Below are positions 35,410 through 44,491 of a stretch of DNA of 64,000 nt, one piece after another. Source of the stretch: Thermodesulfobacteriota bacterium (lineage in GTDB: Bacteria > Desulfobacterota > Thermodesulfobacteria > Thermodesulfobacteriales > Thermodesulfobacteriaceae); assembly GCA_030550555.1 (NCBI GenBank), contig JAUQPD010000035.1, forward strand, positions 1-64,000, in the 5' to 3' direction. Each line of letters starts with the position of its first letter. The stretch's first letter is position 1. Position numbers and translations under genes: made by a program. The notes under the pieces are model-generated. The model worked only from the letters and a program-made list of their open reading frames with translations. It did not search any database and was not told the DNA's origin.

Positions 35410-37239
35410 ATGATTAATAAATTTAAAGATCTACTTGCAGGATCCACATATGGTGCCAAATTCTTTAGATCAATAATCCTCATATTTTCACTATGGCAAA
35501 TTACAATAATTTTTGCTGTCGGTATATATTTTTATTATAATGACTTAACTTTAAGAAGGGAAATTATCAAAAACTTATCAGCTAATATAAATCTAATGCT
35601 TGAAACGAAATATGCCTATTATCTTGAACATCGAGGTCACATTCCTGAAGTACTAGAAGAGGAGTTTTATTTTAGTATCTTAAAAAATACAAAGGATGAA
35701 GTTTTTGATTATTTTTATAAGTCAATTTATACGTTTATTGGACCAAAACCTATATTAAGTACAACTCCTGAAAATTTAGAACTATATCAAGAAATAGATT
35801 TCCCAGCCTTTAATATGAAATATTATGTTGGATTTTTTAAAGGGGCACTTTTTATATGGCATATTAAGTTGCTTTTTCCCTTAGTGGTATTTACAGTTTT
35901 AATTACTACCTGTGGTTTGTTTATTTTATATCGTTTATATAAATCTTTCAAAAAACCAATGGAAGATCTTGTCTTGTCATTAAGTATGGGTAAGGTACCA
36001 GAATATACAGGTTATACTGAATTAGATAAGGTAGTTCAAGCTATCAATGAGCATGTAGAAAGAGAAAAGAAATTGACTGAGGATAGGATAAAGCTTCTAA
36101 AGGAGTTAGAAAAGAGTCAGAGGCTTTCAGCAATCGGCACCCTGGCAGGTGGTTATGCTCATGAGTTTAATAATCTACTTCAGGCAGTTCTAATTAACAC
36201 TGAACTTGCAAAGAGAGCCCTGAAAGAGGGAGACTATGCAAAGGCAGAGATGCATCTCGGTCAAGTGGAAGCGGTATCTTCGCGTGGGCAAAACCTTGCA
36301 AAGCGAATTCTTCATATGACAAAAATCGTTCCAGGAGAGGAGGCCTCATTACGAGAAGTTCTCATTGAACTTCAGGACGTCCTCAGAGTCTTAATACCAA
36401 GAGATATTGAGTTAGAAGTTAGTATTGATGAAGACCCCCTCTATGTTCCTACTTCTCCAGATGCCCTTCATGAAATCATTATTAACTATGTGAAGAATGC
36501 AGTTGATGCTATAGAAGCTGTCAGAGACTACAAGAGGGGATTTAAAATTCTAATAAGGGCCTATAAAAAGGGAGCCCTTGCGGTGCTTGAAGTTGAAGAC
36601 AATGGGTGCGGAATGACAGAAGAGGTAAAGGAGAGGATTTTTGAGCCTTTTTTCACAACAAAGAAAATTCCAGAAGGGACTGGCCTTGGGCTCTACGTAA
36701 TTTATAACATAGTTACCCAGGCAGGAGGATACATTGAGGTTGAAAGTACACCAGGACTGGGAACGGTCTTTAAAACCTTTTTACCTCTAAGGGAGAGGTC
36801 TTTCAGAGCCAAGGAAGATGAACATCCTCGTTCAGATGATAAGGTTTCAGCCCAGGTCCCCTTAAAACGGGTCCTCATAGCAGATGATGAAAAAGAAATT
36901 GCAGAAGCCTTAGGGGAAATTTTTGCCACATACAGCATTGAAGTCACTATTATTCACGATGGCAACAGTGCTTACGACCTTATAAGCAAAGAGAAATTTG
37001 ATCTTATTCTCCTGGATCTATATATGCCGGGACTAAATGGTGTAGATTTGATTAAGAAATTGAGAGAAGCTCAGGTACAACTACCTCCAATTGTGCTTAT
37101 GACTGGCTTTGTCGGAGATGCTGGGGCCCCTCTCACAGACCTACTTGAAAAAGGCGTAATAAAAAGGATCCTCAGAAAACCCTTTTCCCTTGAGGAGATT
37201 GAAAGTATAATAAAAGAATACAAAAAGGTGCCAAGTTGA
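35410..37239 (+). CDS. Hybrid sensor histidine kinase with C-terminal receiver
   Basis: 609 aa. TM1 (about 20-42), extracytoplasmic sensor (43-150), TM2 (about 153-176), linker, HisKA dimerisation domain with phospho-His in HEFNNLL (about 251), HATPase (N box NYVKNAVDAI, DNGCGM, FEPFFTTK, GTGLGL), then a receiver domain (about 490-605; ADDEKE, phospho-Asp in LLDLYMPG). No DNA-binding output. The sensor half is clearly richer in A+T and TTA codons than the catalytic half. Its TGA overlaps the next start (TTGA). Confidence 0.95.
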   Translation: MINKFKDLLAGSTYGAKFFRSIILIFSLWQITIIFAVGIYFYYNDLTLRREIIKNLSANINLMLETKYAYYLEHRGHIPEVLEEEFYFSILKNTKDEVFDYFYKSIYTFIGPKPILSTTPENLELYQEIDFPAFNMKYYVGFFKGALFIWHIKLLFPLVVFTVLITTCGLFILYRLYKSFKKPMEDLVLSLSMGKVPEYTGYTELDKVVQAINEHVEREKKLTEDRIKLLKELEKSQRLSAIGTLAGGYAHEFNNLLQAVLINTELAKRALKEGDYAKAEMHLGQVEAVSSRGQNLAKRILHMTKIVPGEEASLREVLIELQDVLRVLIPRDIELEVSIDEDPLYVPTSPDALHEIIINYVKNAVDAIEAVRDYKRGFKILIRAYKKGALAVLEVEDNGCGMTEEVKERIFEPFFTTKKIPEGTGLGLYVIYNIVTQAGGYIEVESTPGLGTVFKTFLPLRERSFRAKEDEHPRSDDKVSAQVPLKRVLIADDEKEIAEALGEIFATYSIEVTIIHDGNSAYDLISKEKFDLILLDLYMPGLNGVDLIKKLREAQVQLPPIVLMTGFVGDAGAPLTDLLEKGVIKRILRKPFSLEEIESIIKEYKKVPS

Positions 37240-37919
37240 ATTATATACTGTTTTTAATCTTAATAGTTTTAAATATTTTCTTATATAATAATACCTTTGC
37301 AGGGATACCAATTTATGGAGAACTTTCTGAGCTTTCTCACTTTAAGAGAGTAACGGATGAGGAATTATGTAGACACCCAAAGGTGGTAATTCATGGTGTT
37401 AGAAATTACCTGAGGATGAGACACCTATGTGGAAAAGACCAAATAAAAATTGTTACAGGTGTTCTTTATATTAGTGAGTTTTATTCAGAAGATCATATAT
37501 ATGTATCTCCTCTACCATCAACTTCGACATTAAGAAAACATGGTAATACATTTCATATAATCTATACAAAATTACTTTCTTTTTATGTCAATGACTTGCA
37601 AAAAGATTTACGTATAATTCATAGAGAAGTATCTTCCGTTTTTGAACTTGATACTGTTTTGCCAGAAATTCTGAGAGAGGCAGAGATATTAATCTTGCTT
37701 CCAGATCCCATTTTCTATAACGTTAGAGGCTTATCAGTGCTTAGATATTGGATAAAAAGATATCCCAAAGTCAAAATTTTAGACCTTGCCAATTTAAATA
37801 TAGATCATCCCAGATTAACAAGAATTAACCTGGAAAAGAGAAAATATCTTCAAACGGTAGTGGATGTTTTTTATAGAGACAATTTGGTGAGAGGTAGTAT
37901 TTTCTATGTGGATTATTAG
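37236..37919 (+). CDS. Exported protein of unknown function (possible substrate-binding-like)
   Basis: 227 aa. N-terminal signal peptide (hydrophobic 4-20, cleavage probably after the FAG region), then a mostly alpha/beta sequence. LREAEILILLPDPIFYNVRG and VVDVFYRDNLVRG faintly recall ABC_sub_bind-type solute-binding folds, but the length is short and I do not claim the family. TTG 37236 overlaps the kinase stop; its 3' end overlaps the receptor gene by 14 bases. AT-rich throughout. The context suggests periplasmic sensing or uptake with the receptor. Confidence 0.65.
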   Translation: MNYILFLILIVLNIFLYNNTFAGIPIYGELSELSHFKRVTDEELCRHPKVVIHGVRNYLRMRHLCGKDQIKIVTGVLYISEFYSEDHIYVSPLPSTSTLRKHGNTFHIIYTKLLSFYVNDLQKDLRIIHREVSSVFELDTVLPEILREAEILILLPDPIFYNVRGLSVLRYWIKRYPKVKILDLANLNIDHPRLTRINLEKRKYLQTVVDVFYRDNLVRGSIFYVDY

Positions 37920-39849
37920 GATTCTATTAATTAATTTGGTGTTGTCCCTGTTACCACCATTTATATCGGGAACAATGAGAGCTCAGGAGCATCTTGACTT
38001 AAGGGAGATTGCAAGAGAGGAGCTAGAGTATACGAAAGGGATTTACATGAAAGAGATGCCTCTTCTTGAAAGTCCAGTTCCTATTTCAGTTTACAGCAGG
38101 GAATATCTTGAGCGATTTGGCTTTAGAAATCTCAGAGAATTCCTAGATTTTATGCCCTCCTACTATCTCGTTCCAGGAATAGGAGAGCTGGCTATAACAT
38201 ATAGAGGATTCAGATCCATGACCTCTGCAAGTGTCCTTGTTCTTGAAGATGAAGCAAGGATTGTGACCCCTGATTATGAGTCATTCCCTGTCAACAGGGC
38301 CTACACTCTTCAGGATATATCTCGCATAGAACTCTTTCATGGAGCAGGTGGAAGTATCTATGGCTCTGGTGCCTTTAGCGGGATTGTGTCCTTAGAGAGA
38401 GCCCATTTGCCTGGGGAAAAAAGACTTGACTTTTCTCTTGGCACTAACGATCAAAAGGGCCTTTCATTTAGCTTTCATGGAGAAAATCATTATCTCTTTG
38501 TGAGGACCTACAAGGAAGACTCACCCCTCAAAGATTATGGCAGATCTTATGAGACAGATCAAACAAATTCCCTTGTTTTTCGCTATATCTGGGGCGGAGG
38601 CGATTTATCTTTACACTACTTTAAAGAAAAGACCTACCATTCTTTAACACTAGATGGTGCAAAGGTGGATAATAATTTGCTTAAATATGTAGATGATTTA
38701 CTTAATGTAGAATTTTTGAATTTTAATTTACGAAAGTATTATGTTTTTTCAAACTATAAATTAGTATTGAATCCCTATTTTACTAAAGCTAAAGTAGACT
38801 CACCTTTCTTCACAAGGATTACACCTTTTCCTGCTTATACTATAGATATTTCTCCACTAAGGTTTGGTTTAAATTTCTATCTATTGTTTCCATTTCTTGG
38901 TGGAGATCTTCTAAGTGGTGGAGAAATTCAATATAAGTATTTAAAAGATTATAAATTAACTTTTGTATTACCGATGAGCTCTCAGTTTATTAGATTTTCT
39001 CATGTATTCAGAAGTGACGAAGACCTTCTTTATGCCCTATATTTTAGTTATGTCTACAATTTTAAGAATTTTGGACTCCACTTGGGGACTCGTTTCGAGA
39101 AACATGAGGATTATATGGGTGCTTTAACAAATCGCCTTGGAATTGCCTATAGAATCCATCCCAATCTTTCGTTTTTAATTAGCTATACTGAGGGTTACAA
39201 TACGCCCTCTCATTTTCACAATGAAGAGGGCCAGATATTTTGGGGGAAGACTCCTATCTATTCCTTTTCGAGGCTTAAGCCTGAGAAGGAGAGGTCTTTT
39301 CAATTAAGCTTACTCTATCAAAGGGGAAGGGAAGCCTATTTCCGCAATACTATTTATCTCCAAGAGCAAAGAGAACGTATATGGCATGATCCATTACGGA
39401 TAGCAGAGAGAAATCTTCCGCCCTATAAGGTTTGGGGCTTTGAGAGTGAACTCATTAGAAACTTTGGGGAACATCTTCTATTTGTGAATCTCTCCTCTCT
39501 TAGAGTTGCTGAGGGGAAAGACATACCTTACATAGTGGAGGGTAAGTATATCGCTGGGATTCCAGAGTTTATGCTCAAAGGTGGAGTAAGCCTTAGACTT
39601 CCTTTTGCAAGAGAGGTCTATCTTTCTCCACTTATTAGATTGATTGGATCTGCAAAAGACAAGGATGGGAAGCGTATATCAGGCTATACAGTTACGGATC
39701 TAAATCTACTACTTAAACCTGTCAAAAGGCTTGAAATAAATTTTAGAATTGATAATCTCTTTGATAAGACCCACTTCAGGGCAGGAACAATTTCTGCTAT
39801 TCCCTTTGGAGGTAGAAGAGTGAGTTTAGATCTCAGGTTTTCTTTTTAG
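37906..39849 (+). CDS. TonB-dependent outer membrane receptor
   Basis: 647 aa. Signal peptide (about 1-26), plug domain (about 50-165; VPISVYSREYLERFG, GIGELAITYRGF, RIELFHGAGGSIYGSGAFSGIV), then a 22-strand-like barrel ending in Phe (SLDLRFSF). Imports a ligand across the outer membrane using TonB energy; the ligand is unknown. Region 38640-39000, coding barrel loops, is much more AT-rich than its surroundings. It follows a sensor kinase and a secreted protein, so expression may respond to the ligand. Confidence 0.92.
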   Translation: MWIIRILLINLVLSLLPPFISGTMRAQEHLDLREIAREELEYTKGIYMKEMPLLESPVPISVYSREYLERFGFRNLREFLDFMPSYYLVPGIGELAITYRGFRSMTSASVLVLEDEARIVTPDYESFPVNRAYTLQDISRIELFHGAGGSIYGSGAFSGIVSLERAHLPGEKRLDFSLGTNDQKGLSFSFHGENHYLFVRTYKEDSPLKDYGRSYETDQTNSLVFRYIWGGGDLSLHYFKEKTYHSLTLDGAKVDNNLLKYVDDLLNVEFLNFNLRKYYVFSNYKLVLNPYFTKAKVDSPFFTRITPFPAYTIDISPLRFGLNFYLLFPFLGGDLLSGGEIQYKYLKDYKLTFVLPMSSQFIRFSHVFRSDEDLLYALYFSYVYNFKNFGLHLGTRFEKHEDYMGALTNRLGIAYRIHPNLSFLISYTEGYNTPSHFHNEEGQIFWGKTPIYSFSRLKPEKERSFQLSLLYQRGREAYFRNTIYLQEQRERIWHDPLRIAERNLPPYKVWGFESELIRNFGEHLLFVNLSSLRVAEGKDIPYIVEGKYIAGIPEFMLKGGVSLRLPFAREVYLSPLIRLIGSAKDKDGKRISGYTVTDLNLLLKPVKRLEINFRIDNLFDKTHFRAGTISAIPFGGRRVSLDLRFSF

Positions 39850-39861
39850 AGGAGTTATGCT

Positions 39862-41610
39862 ATGAAAGTTGCGGTCCACATAACCCATGAGGCTCTTTAC
39901 AAGATAGGCGGAATAGGAGAGGTCCTAAACGGGCTTTGTACCGCAGAGGCCTATCAGGGATTTTTTGAGCGCACTCTCCTCTACGGTCCTCTTTTTGAAT
40001 ATATAGGATCTGCTACAACTAGGCTTGGCAAAGATGGTGTAGTCTACTATTCAAGTAAAGATCACTATGATACAGGAAGATTTCATGAATTATTTCGCTC
40101 AATTCTTGAGAAGTATCAAATAGATATTGTCTATGGTAAAAGACGACTTGCTAGTGAACTTAACCCACAAAAGAGTGCAACAGTTGATGTTTTACTTATA
40201 GATGTCACTCGTATGAAAAAGGAAATTGTTGATTTACAAAAATATCTCTTTTGGGAGCGTTTTGGTATTCCATCAGATAGATATGAAAATGATTGGGATT
40301 ATGAGCAATATTTCCGTCTTGCTATACCTTACTTTGAATTGATTTCAACTCTTTTTTCTCGTGCAAGTAAAATTTATCATTTTAGTCATGAATATATGGG
40401 TGTGCCAAGTTTACTTTTTCTTGAATTTTCTCCTGATTTTATATCGGGAAAACATATACGAATCTTTTATGCCCATGAGATTGCTCCTGTAAGAAGAATA
40501 GTTGAGAATCATCCAGGACATGATATAACTTTTTACAATCTTCTTCTACGGGCGAAGGAAAAGGGAAAGAATCTGGAGGATTTGTTTGGCTCTCAGATGG
40601 ACTGGTATAGAACCGCTTTAGTTAAAGCAACAGCACGGTTTGACAGGATCTTTGCGGTAGGAGATTGGGTGGCTGAGGAGTACAAATTTCTCCTTGGAAG
40701 GGAGGTAGATGAAAGAAAAATAAAGATTGTCTATAATGGCCTGCCTCTTGATCATATTACCCTTGAAGAAAAGGAGGATAGCAGACAGAAGATAGAATAC
40801 TGTCTTAATAGCAAAGGTTGTAGCAGAGTTGATCTTATCTTTTCGCATACCTGTAGACTGGTAAAGAGCAAAGGGATTTGGCGCGATCTGATACTCCTCT
40901 CTATGTTGGATCCTCTTCTCAGGAGGGATAATTTAACAGGCGTTTATATTCTCCTTGCATCCCAACTTCCCCAGGGTAGACCTCCTGAACTAATTGAGGC
41001 CATGGTGAGGGAATATGGTTGGCCTTTTAATCACAGGGTTGGTTGGCCAGATCTTGTGGGGTATGAAGTAGAGATATACCGTCTTATTGAGAAATTTAAT
41101 GCTCGCTCTAAAGCCATTAGAGCTATCTTCATAAATCAATATGGACTCTCAAAGAGAAAGTGTGGGCAAGATTTTCCAGCAGATATCACTACAAGAGATC
41201 TAAAAGTTGCATCTGATGTGGAGTTGGGCCTTTCTATCTATGAGCCCTTTGGAATTTCCCACATTGAGGTTCTACCCTATGGAGGCCTTAGTGTGCTTTC
41301 AACCTCCTGTGGAGTCTATTTTCTTCTAAAAGAGACCTTTACGGGGGATATAAGGCCCTACTTTGCGGTTGACTTTATCTCCCCTGCAAGTTACCTCCCT
41401 GATGACCTACTCATGGGATTAACCTCAGAAAAGAGGGAGATGCTGGAAGAGCTTTCCATCGGGAAGGAAATAGAGCAGATTTATACGCTCATACCCAAAA
41501 CCCCTCAAGAGAGATTTATTATTTTTGAAAAAGTTCAAAATTATGTAAAAAAACTTGATTGGGAAAGTGTTGTAAGAAATTATTTTCTACCTGCTCTTAA
41601 AGAAACTTAG
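39862..41610 (+). CDS. Glycosyltransferase, glycogen/starch synthase (GT5)-like
   Basis: 582 aa. N-terminal KIGGIGEVLNGL matches the K-x-G-G-x-x-x-V ADP-glucose-binding motif of GT5; the C-terminal Rossmann half has SIYEPFGISHIEVLPYGGLSVLSTSCG, the usual E-x-F-G...E nucleotide-sugar site. It is about 100 residues longer than bacterial GlgA and divergent in the middle, so donor and product are uncertain; glycogen-type alpha-glucan synthesis is likeliest. ATG 39862 follows AGGAG by 7 bases. Linked in orientation to the receptor gene (12-bp gap) but of unrelated function; converges with the ATP-grasp gene with a 4-base overlap. Confidence 0.8.
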   Translation: MKVAVHITHEALYKIGGIGEVLNGLCTAEAYQGFFERTLLYGPLFEYIGSATTRLGKDGVVYYSSKDHYDTGRFHELFRSILEKYQIDIVYGKRRLASELNPQKSATVDVLLIDVTRMKKEIVDLQKYLFWERFGIPSDRYENDWDYEQYFRLAIPYFELISTLFSRASKIYHFSHEYMGVPSLLFLEFSPDFISGKHIRIFYAHEIAPVRRIVENHPGHDITFYNLLLRAKEKGKNLEDLFGSQMDWYRTALVKATARFDRIFAVGDWVAEEYKFLLGREVDERKIKIVYNGLPLDHITLEEKEDSRQKIEYCLNSKGCSRVDLIFSHTCRLVKSKGIWRDLILLSMLDPLLRRDNLTGVYILLASQLPQGRPPELIEAMVREYGWPFNHRVGWPDLVGYEVEIYRLIEKFNARSKAIRAIFINQYGLSKRKCGQDFPADITTRDLKVASDVELGLSIYEPFGISHIEVLPYGGLSVLSTSCGVYFLLKETFTGDIRPYFAVDFISPASYLPDDLLMGLTSEKREMLEELSIGKEIEQIYTLIPKTPQERFIIFEKVQNYVKKLDWESVVRNYFLPALKET

Positions 41611-42392
41611 ACTATCTCATAGGGAGTGTGATTTTTTTTCCACTCCTGGAAAAATCTATCCTCAAGTGCTTTGAGAGTTTTTTCATATTCTTCAACAGAA
41701 ATCTTTGCCCCCTTTATTCCACCCTTGAGGTTTATCTCTACAAGATAGGGGCCATTCCCCGCGACGTAGGCAAGGTCAAGATGGGCGTAGGGGAATCCTC
41801 CTCTATTCATAACTGCCTGACAAAAAGCGATCTCTTCTGGAGATAATTCATAGGGCTTAGCCTTTCCACCGAAGAAAAGATTTTGTCTGAAGTTTCCTCT
41901 GTTTTCCCTTGTATAAGCCTCTAAATAGAGCTCTCCAAGGAAGACTACTCTAATATCCTGCCATTCCTCATAAAAAGGCTGTAGCACAAAGGGAAACTCA
42001 AGGGGAGGAGCTCCAGCTTGTCTAAAGATTTCCTCTAAGTCATTCCAGAGAAAGATACCAAGACCACAATTGGCAAAGTCCTTCTTAGTGACAAATTTTT
42101 TGAATGGAGGAGGGGCTTCCATCACCTGAAGGAGAGAGGTTCGATTTTTAATCACATAGGTATAAGGCAACATATAGTCGGAGAGAATTTCTGCTTGTGC
42201 GGTTTTTGATTTGCTTAGAATTTGAGATATAAAGGAGGGATATGCAAGAACTCCTCTCCAGAGGAGATCAATAACTAGAGGAAAGTCCTCTTTTTTAAGA
42301 GGAAGACGAGTTAGTATTAAATCTCCACATTTAAGCTGAGAATAATAATTTTTAAGACCTCTTAAGGTGGTTACAACATAGAAAGGATTCAT
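41607..42392 (-). CDS. ATP-grasp domain protein (RimK-like)
   Basis: 261 aa. ATP-grasp features: FVTKKDFANCGLGIF, FVLQPF..EWQDIRVVFLG in the middle and YAHLDLAYVAGNGPYLVEINLKGG with the metal-binding N in the C-terminal part. Family ligases join carboxylates to amines or thiols; substrate here is unknown. It starts 5 bases after the small zinc-ribbon gene, third in the M48 protease operon. Confidence 0.82.
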   Translation of the reverse strand: MNPFYVVTTLRGLKNYYSQLKCGDLILTRLPLKKEDFPLVIDLLWRGVLAYPSFISQILSKSKTAQAEILSDYMLPYTYVIKNRTSLLQVMEAPPPFKKFVTKKDFANCGLGIFLWNDLEEIFRQAGAPPLEFPFVLQPFYEEWQDIRVVFLGELYLEAYTRENRGNFRQNLFFGGKAKPYELSPEEIAFCQAVMNRGGFPYAHLDLAYVAGNGPYLVEINLKGGIKGAKISVEEYEKTLKALEDRFFQEWKKNHTPYEIV

Positions 42393-42397
42393 GTAGA

Positions 42398-42664
42398 CTA
42401 TTTTTTTAAGAAGGATAGATCTGCATTACAAGACCCACAGAAGAATTTGAGGGGACCAAGGATTTCAACTTCTTCTTCAACCGGTTCCAGGGCTCCTTCT
42501 TCTGTCTGGAGATAGTGAATGTAGAAAGTGGCATTTTCAATGATTTCATAAAAGTCCTCGTGATTTCCACAGTAGGGGCAAGTTATTTTCTCTTTGTGGG
42601 GAATATAGAGGGGTTTTTTGACTTTTATTTTGTGAGTCTTAGCACTGGTAAATGCTTTGTCCAT
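42398..42664 (-). CDS. Small zinc-ribbon protein
   Basis: 88 aa with two Cys pairs, CPYCGN (about residue 29) and CGSCNADL (about 76), a likely zinc ribbon. No TM. Function unknown. Lies between the M48 protease gene (15-base gap) and the ATP-grasp gene (5-base gap). Confidence 0.8.
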   Translation of the reverse strand: MDKAFTSAKTHKIKVKKPLYIPHKEKITCPYCGNHEDFYEIIENATFYIHYLQTEEGALEPVEEEVEILGPLKFFCGSCNADLSFLKK

Positions 42665-42679
42665 TGGGTTCTCCTCTTA

Positions 42680-44104
42680 CTATTTTTTTCTCTCCTCTTT
42701 CCTTTCAAAGGTCTTTACTTTTTTTTCTGCCTCTGAATACATTTTAGTGTCTTTTGGTAAAAAGGAAAGGGCTCTGCGATAGTGAAATAGGGCAACTCTC
42801 AGATCACCTTTGTTTTCATAATGTTTCCCGAAATAGAAGTGAGCCTCCCCCATTAAGTCAAGTCTCGAACAGAGGATCCCAAAAAAGTAAAAAAATGTTG
42901 GCTCTTGCTCTAAAAAGTTTTCATCTTCAAGACTTTTAAAAATGCTATAGCTTTCCTTTAGCATGCCGACCTCAAGAAGGGCTCTTGCAAGAAGGAGTTT
43001 CCTTTTGAGTTCAAGAGGCCTATTGAGTGGAGACCCTTCAAAGCGCAGAGTTTCAAGTATTCTTAGGGCTTCTTCATATCTACCCTGAAGAAATTTGAGT
43101 TCTGCAAAGTCAAGTTTGAAATATAATCTTTGAGGAAGGGCCCTCAGTGCCAGATCAAGTTCTTTCTCTGCATCAGAGAAGAAGCGGGCCTGAAGAAGGG
43201 CTATTGCAAGGGTATATCTAAGCCAGGGATCCTCTTTTTCTCGTAGTTGCAGTCGAAGAGAAGGAATAAGGTCTGATGACTCTTCAGATAGAGCTCTCAC
43301 CCGTGCTCTTATTCTTTTGTAGTAATCTGGATCTTGAGAGACAAGATACCTATCTCTTAGGGGAACTCCTGCGCGCTCAACGAGATTCTGAAGATAATTC
43401 AATCTTTCTTGAGGAAGGGGATGGGTGAGAAGATATCGGTAGTTAAGCTCTATGGAGAAGGAACTCTCTCTTGAGAGTTTTTCAAAGACTCGGACCATAG
43501 CCTGGGGGTTGTATCCTGCCTTTGTAAGGATTTCAAAACCAATTCTATCTGCCTCCTCTTCATCTTGTCGACTGTAGGCAAGTAGCTTGGTTTGGGCAAG
43601 AGCTGTTCCTGTAGCTCCTACAATTTGAGCTGTTTGAGGGCCACCGAGAATAAGGGCAGTGAGGGTTGCAGTCGTTGTTGCAATTTGCATGCGTCTTATG
43701 GTTTCAAGTCTTTTGGCTACATGTCTTGCCAGATTGTGGGCCATTTCGTGAGCTAGAACTCCTGCAAGCTCATCCTCACTTTCCAAAAATAGAAAAAGGC
43801 CAGTGTTTAAGAAGATGTACCCACCAGGAACTGAAAAGGCATTGAAGGTCCGATCCCTTACTACATAAAAGCGGAAATTAAAGGGTGAAAAAGTGACTCC
43901 CCTTTTAACAAGGGTCTCGCCTATGAGATTGACATAGGCAATGACTTCAATATCTTTGATAAACTCGACATTCCGGACAGCCTCTTGTAGAATTTCTCTG
44001 CCAAGTTTTTCTTCCTCTTCTAGGGAGAGGAGGGCAAATGCAGAGCTTTTGAGAATGAGGAAGGAAAGAATAAGAACTACTGAGACGAGTTTTTTAAGTG
44101 GCAT
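42680..44104 (-). CDS. M48 family metalloprotease with TPR repeats (BepA/YfgC-like)
   Basis: 474 aa. N-terminal signal or TM (about 5-25), peptidase M48 domain with zinc motif HEMAHNLARH (HExxH at about 121-125) and downstream Glu in EEEADRIGFEIL; the C-terminal half has TPR-like helical repeats. Similar to periplasmic BepA, which helps assemble outer-membrane proteins, fitting an organism with LpxD and TonB receptors. Lies 21 bases downstream of tRNA-Sec and could share its transcript. Confidence 0.93.
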   Translation of the reverse strand: MPLKKLVSVVLILSFLILKSSAFALLSLEEEEKLGREILQEAVRNVEFIKDIEVIAYVNLIGETLVKRGVTFSPFNFRFYVVRDRTFNAFSVPGGYIFLNTGLFLFLESEDELAGVLAHEMAHNLARHVAKRLETIRRMQIATTTATLTALILGGPQTAQIVGATGTALAQTKLLAYSRQDEEEADRIGFEILTKAGYNPQAMVRVFEKLSRESSFSIELNYRYLLTHPLPQERLNYLQNLVERAGVPLRDRYLVSQDPDYYKRIRARVRALSEESSDLIPSLRLQLREKEDPWLRYTLAIALLQARFFSDAEKELDLALRALPQRLYFKLDFAELKFLQGRYEEALRILETLRFEGSPLNRPLELKRKLLLARALLEVGMLKESYSIFKSLEDENFLEQEPTFFYFFGILCSRLDLMGEAHFYFGKHYENKGDLRVALFHYRRALSFLPKDTKMYSEAEKKVKTFERKEERKK

Positions 44105-44125
44105 TTAGATCTATATTAGTTAAGG

Positions 44126-44219
44126 TGGCGGAGGCGTATGGGAATTGAACCCACCCACTCCTTTTGGGGAGTGCACCGGGTTTGAAGCCCGGGAGAGGCA
44201 CCAGCCTCCTCACGCCTCC
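44126..44219 (-). tRNA. selC: tRNA-Sec (anticodon TCA)
   Basis: 94 nt including an encoded CCA. The 8-bp acceptor stem GGAGGCGT/ACGCCTCC, the anticodon arm CCGGGCTTCAAACCCGG with TCA (44183-44185 on the opposite strand), a long variable arm and T arm GGTTCAATTCC fit bacterial tRNA-Sec. Supports decoding of the UGA in the peroxiredoxin gene. It lies about 10 bases downstream of the SRP RNA gene. Confidence 0.95.
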
Positions 44220-44228
44220 ACTATTTAG

Positions 44229-44328
44229 GGGCTGGGGAAAACCTGTAGCACCCGGAGAGCCTGGCTACCGTTGCTCCCTTTCGGGCCTGGCGGGGTTCAC
44301 CAGGATCCGTCGCACAGGACCCCAGCCT
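44229..44328 (-). ncRNA. ffs: Small SRP RNA (4.5S type)
   Basis: About 100 nt. Ends pair as GGCTGGGG/CCCCAGCC. The apical Ffh-binding domain is visible as GTGAACCCCGCCAGGCCCG, then AAAGGGAGCAACGGTAGCC, close to the conserved GGTCCGGAAGGAAGCAGC loop with a GGGA-type variant. Reads on the minus strand. Exact ends are estimated. Confidence 0.88.
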
Positions 44329-44336
44329 TAACATAT

Positions 44337-44342
44337 ATTATA
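44337..44342 (-). promoter_or_regulatory. -10 element of ffs/selC
   Basis: TATAAT on the minus strand ending 8 bases before the predicted SRP RNA 5' end; weak GTGAAT -35 at 16 bp spacing. Confidence 0.5.
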
Positions 44343-44431
44343 AATCCTCTTTCTTAAAATTCACCCCCCTACCTCTAAGAAACTCTACAACCCTTCTTAG
44401 GATAGAGGAGCTAAAGGATACCCAAGAGGCC

Positions 44432-44460
44432 TTGTCCTAAGGGACTTAATAGCCTAAAAT
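44432..44460 (+). promoter_or_regulatory. Promoter of trpB2
   Basis: TTGTCC (44432-44437), 17 bp, TAAAAT (44455-44460), 31 bases before the ATG. Confidence 0.45.
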
Positions 44461-44491
44461 ACAGTAAAATCTACCTATTTAGGAGGTCAAG

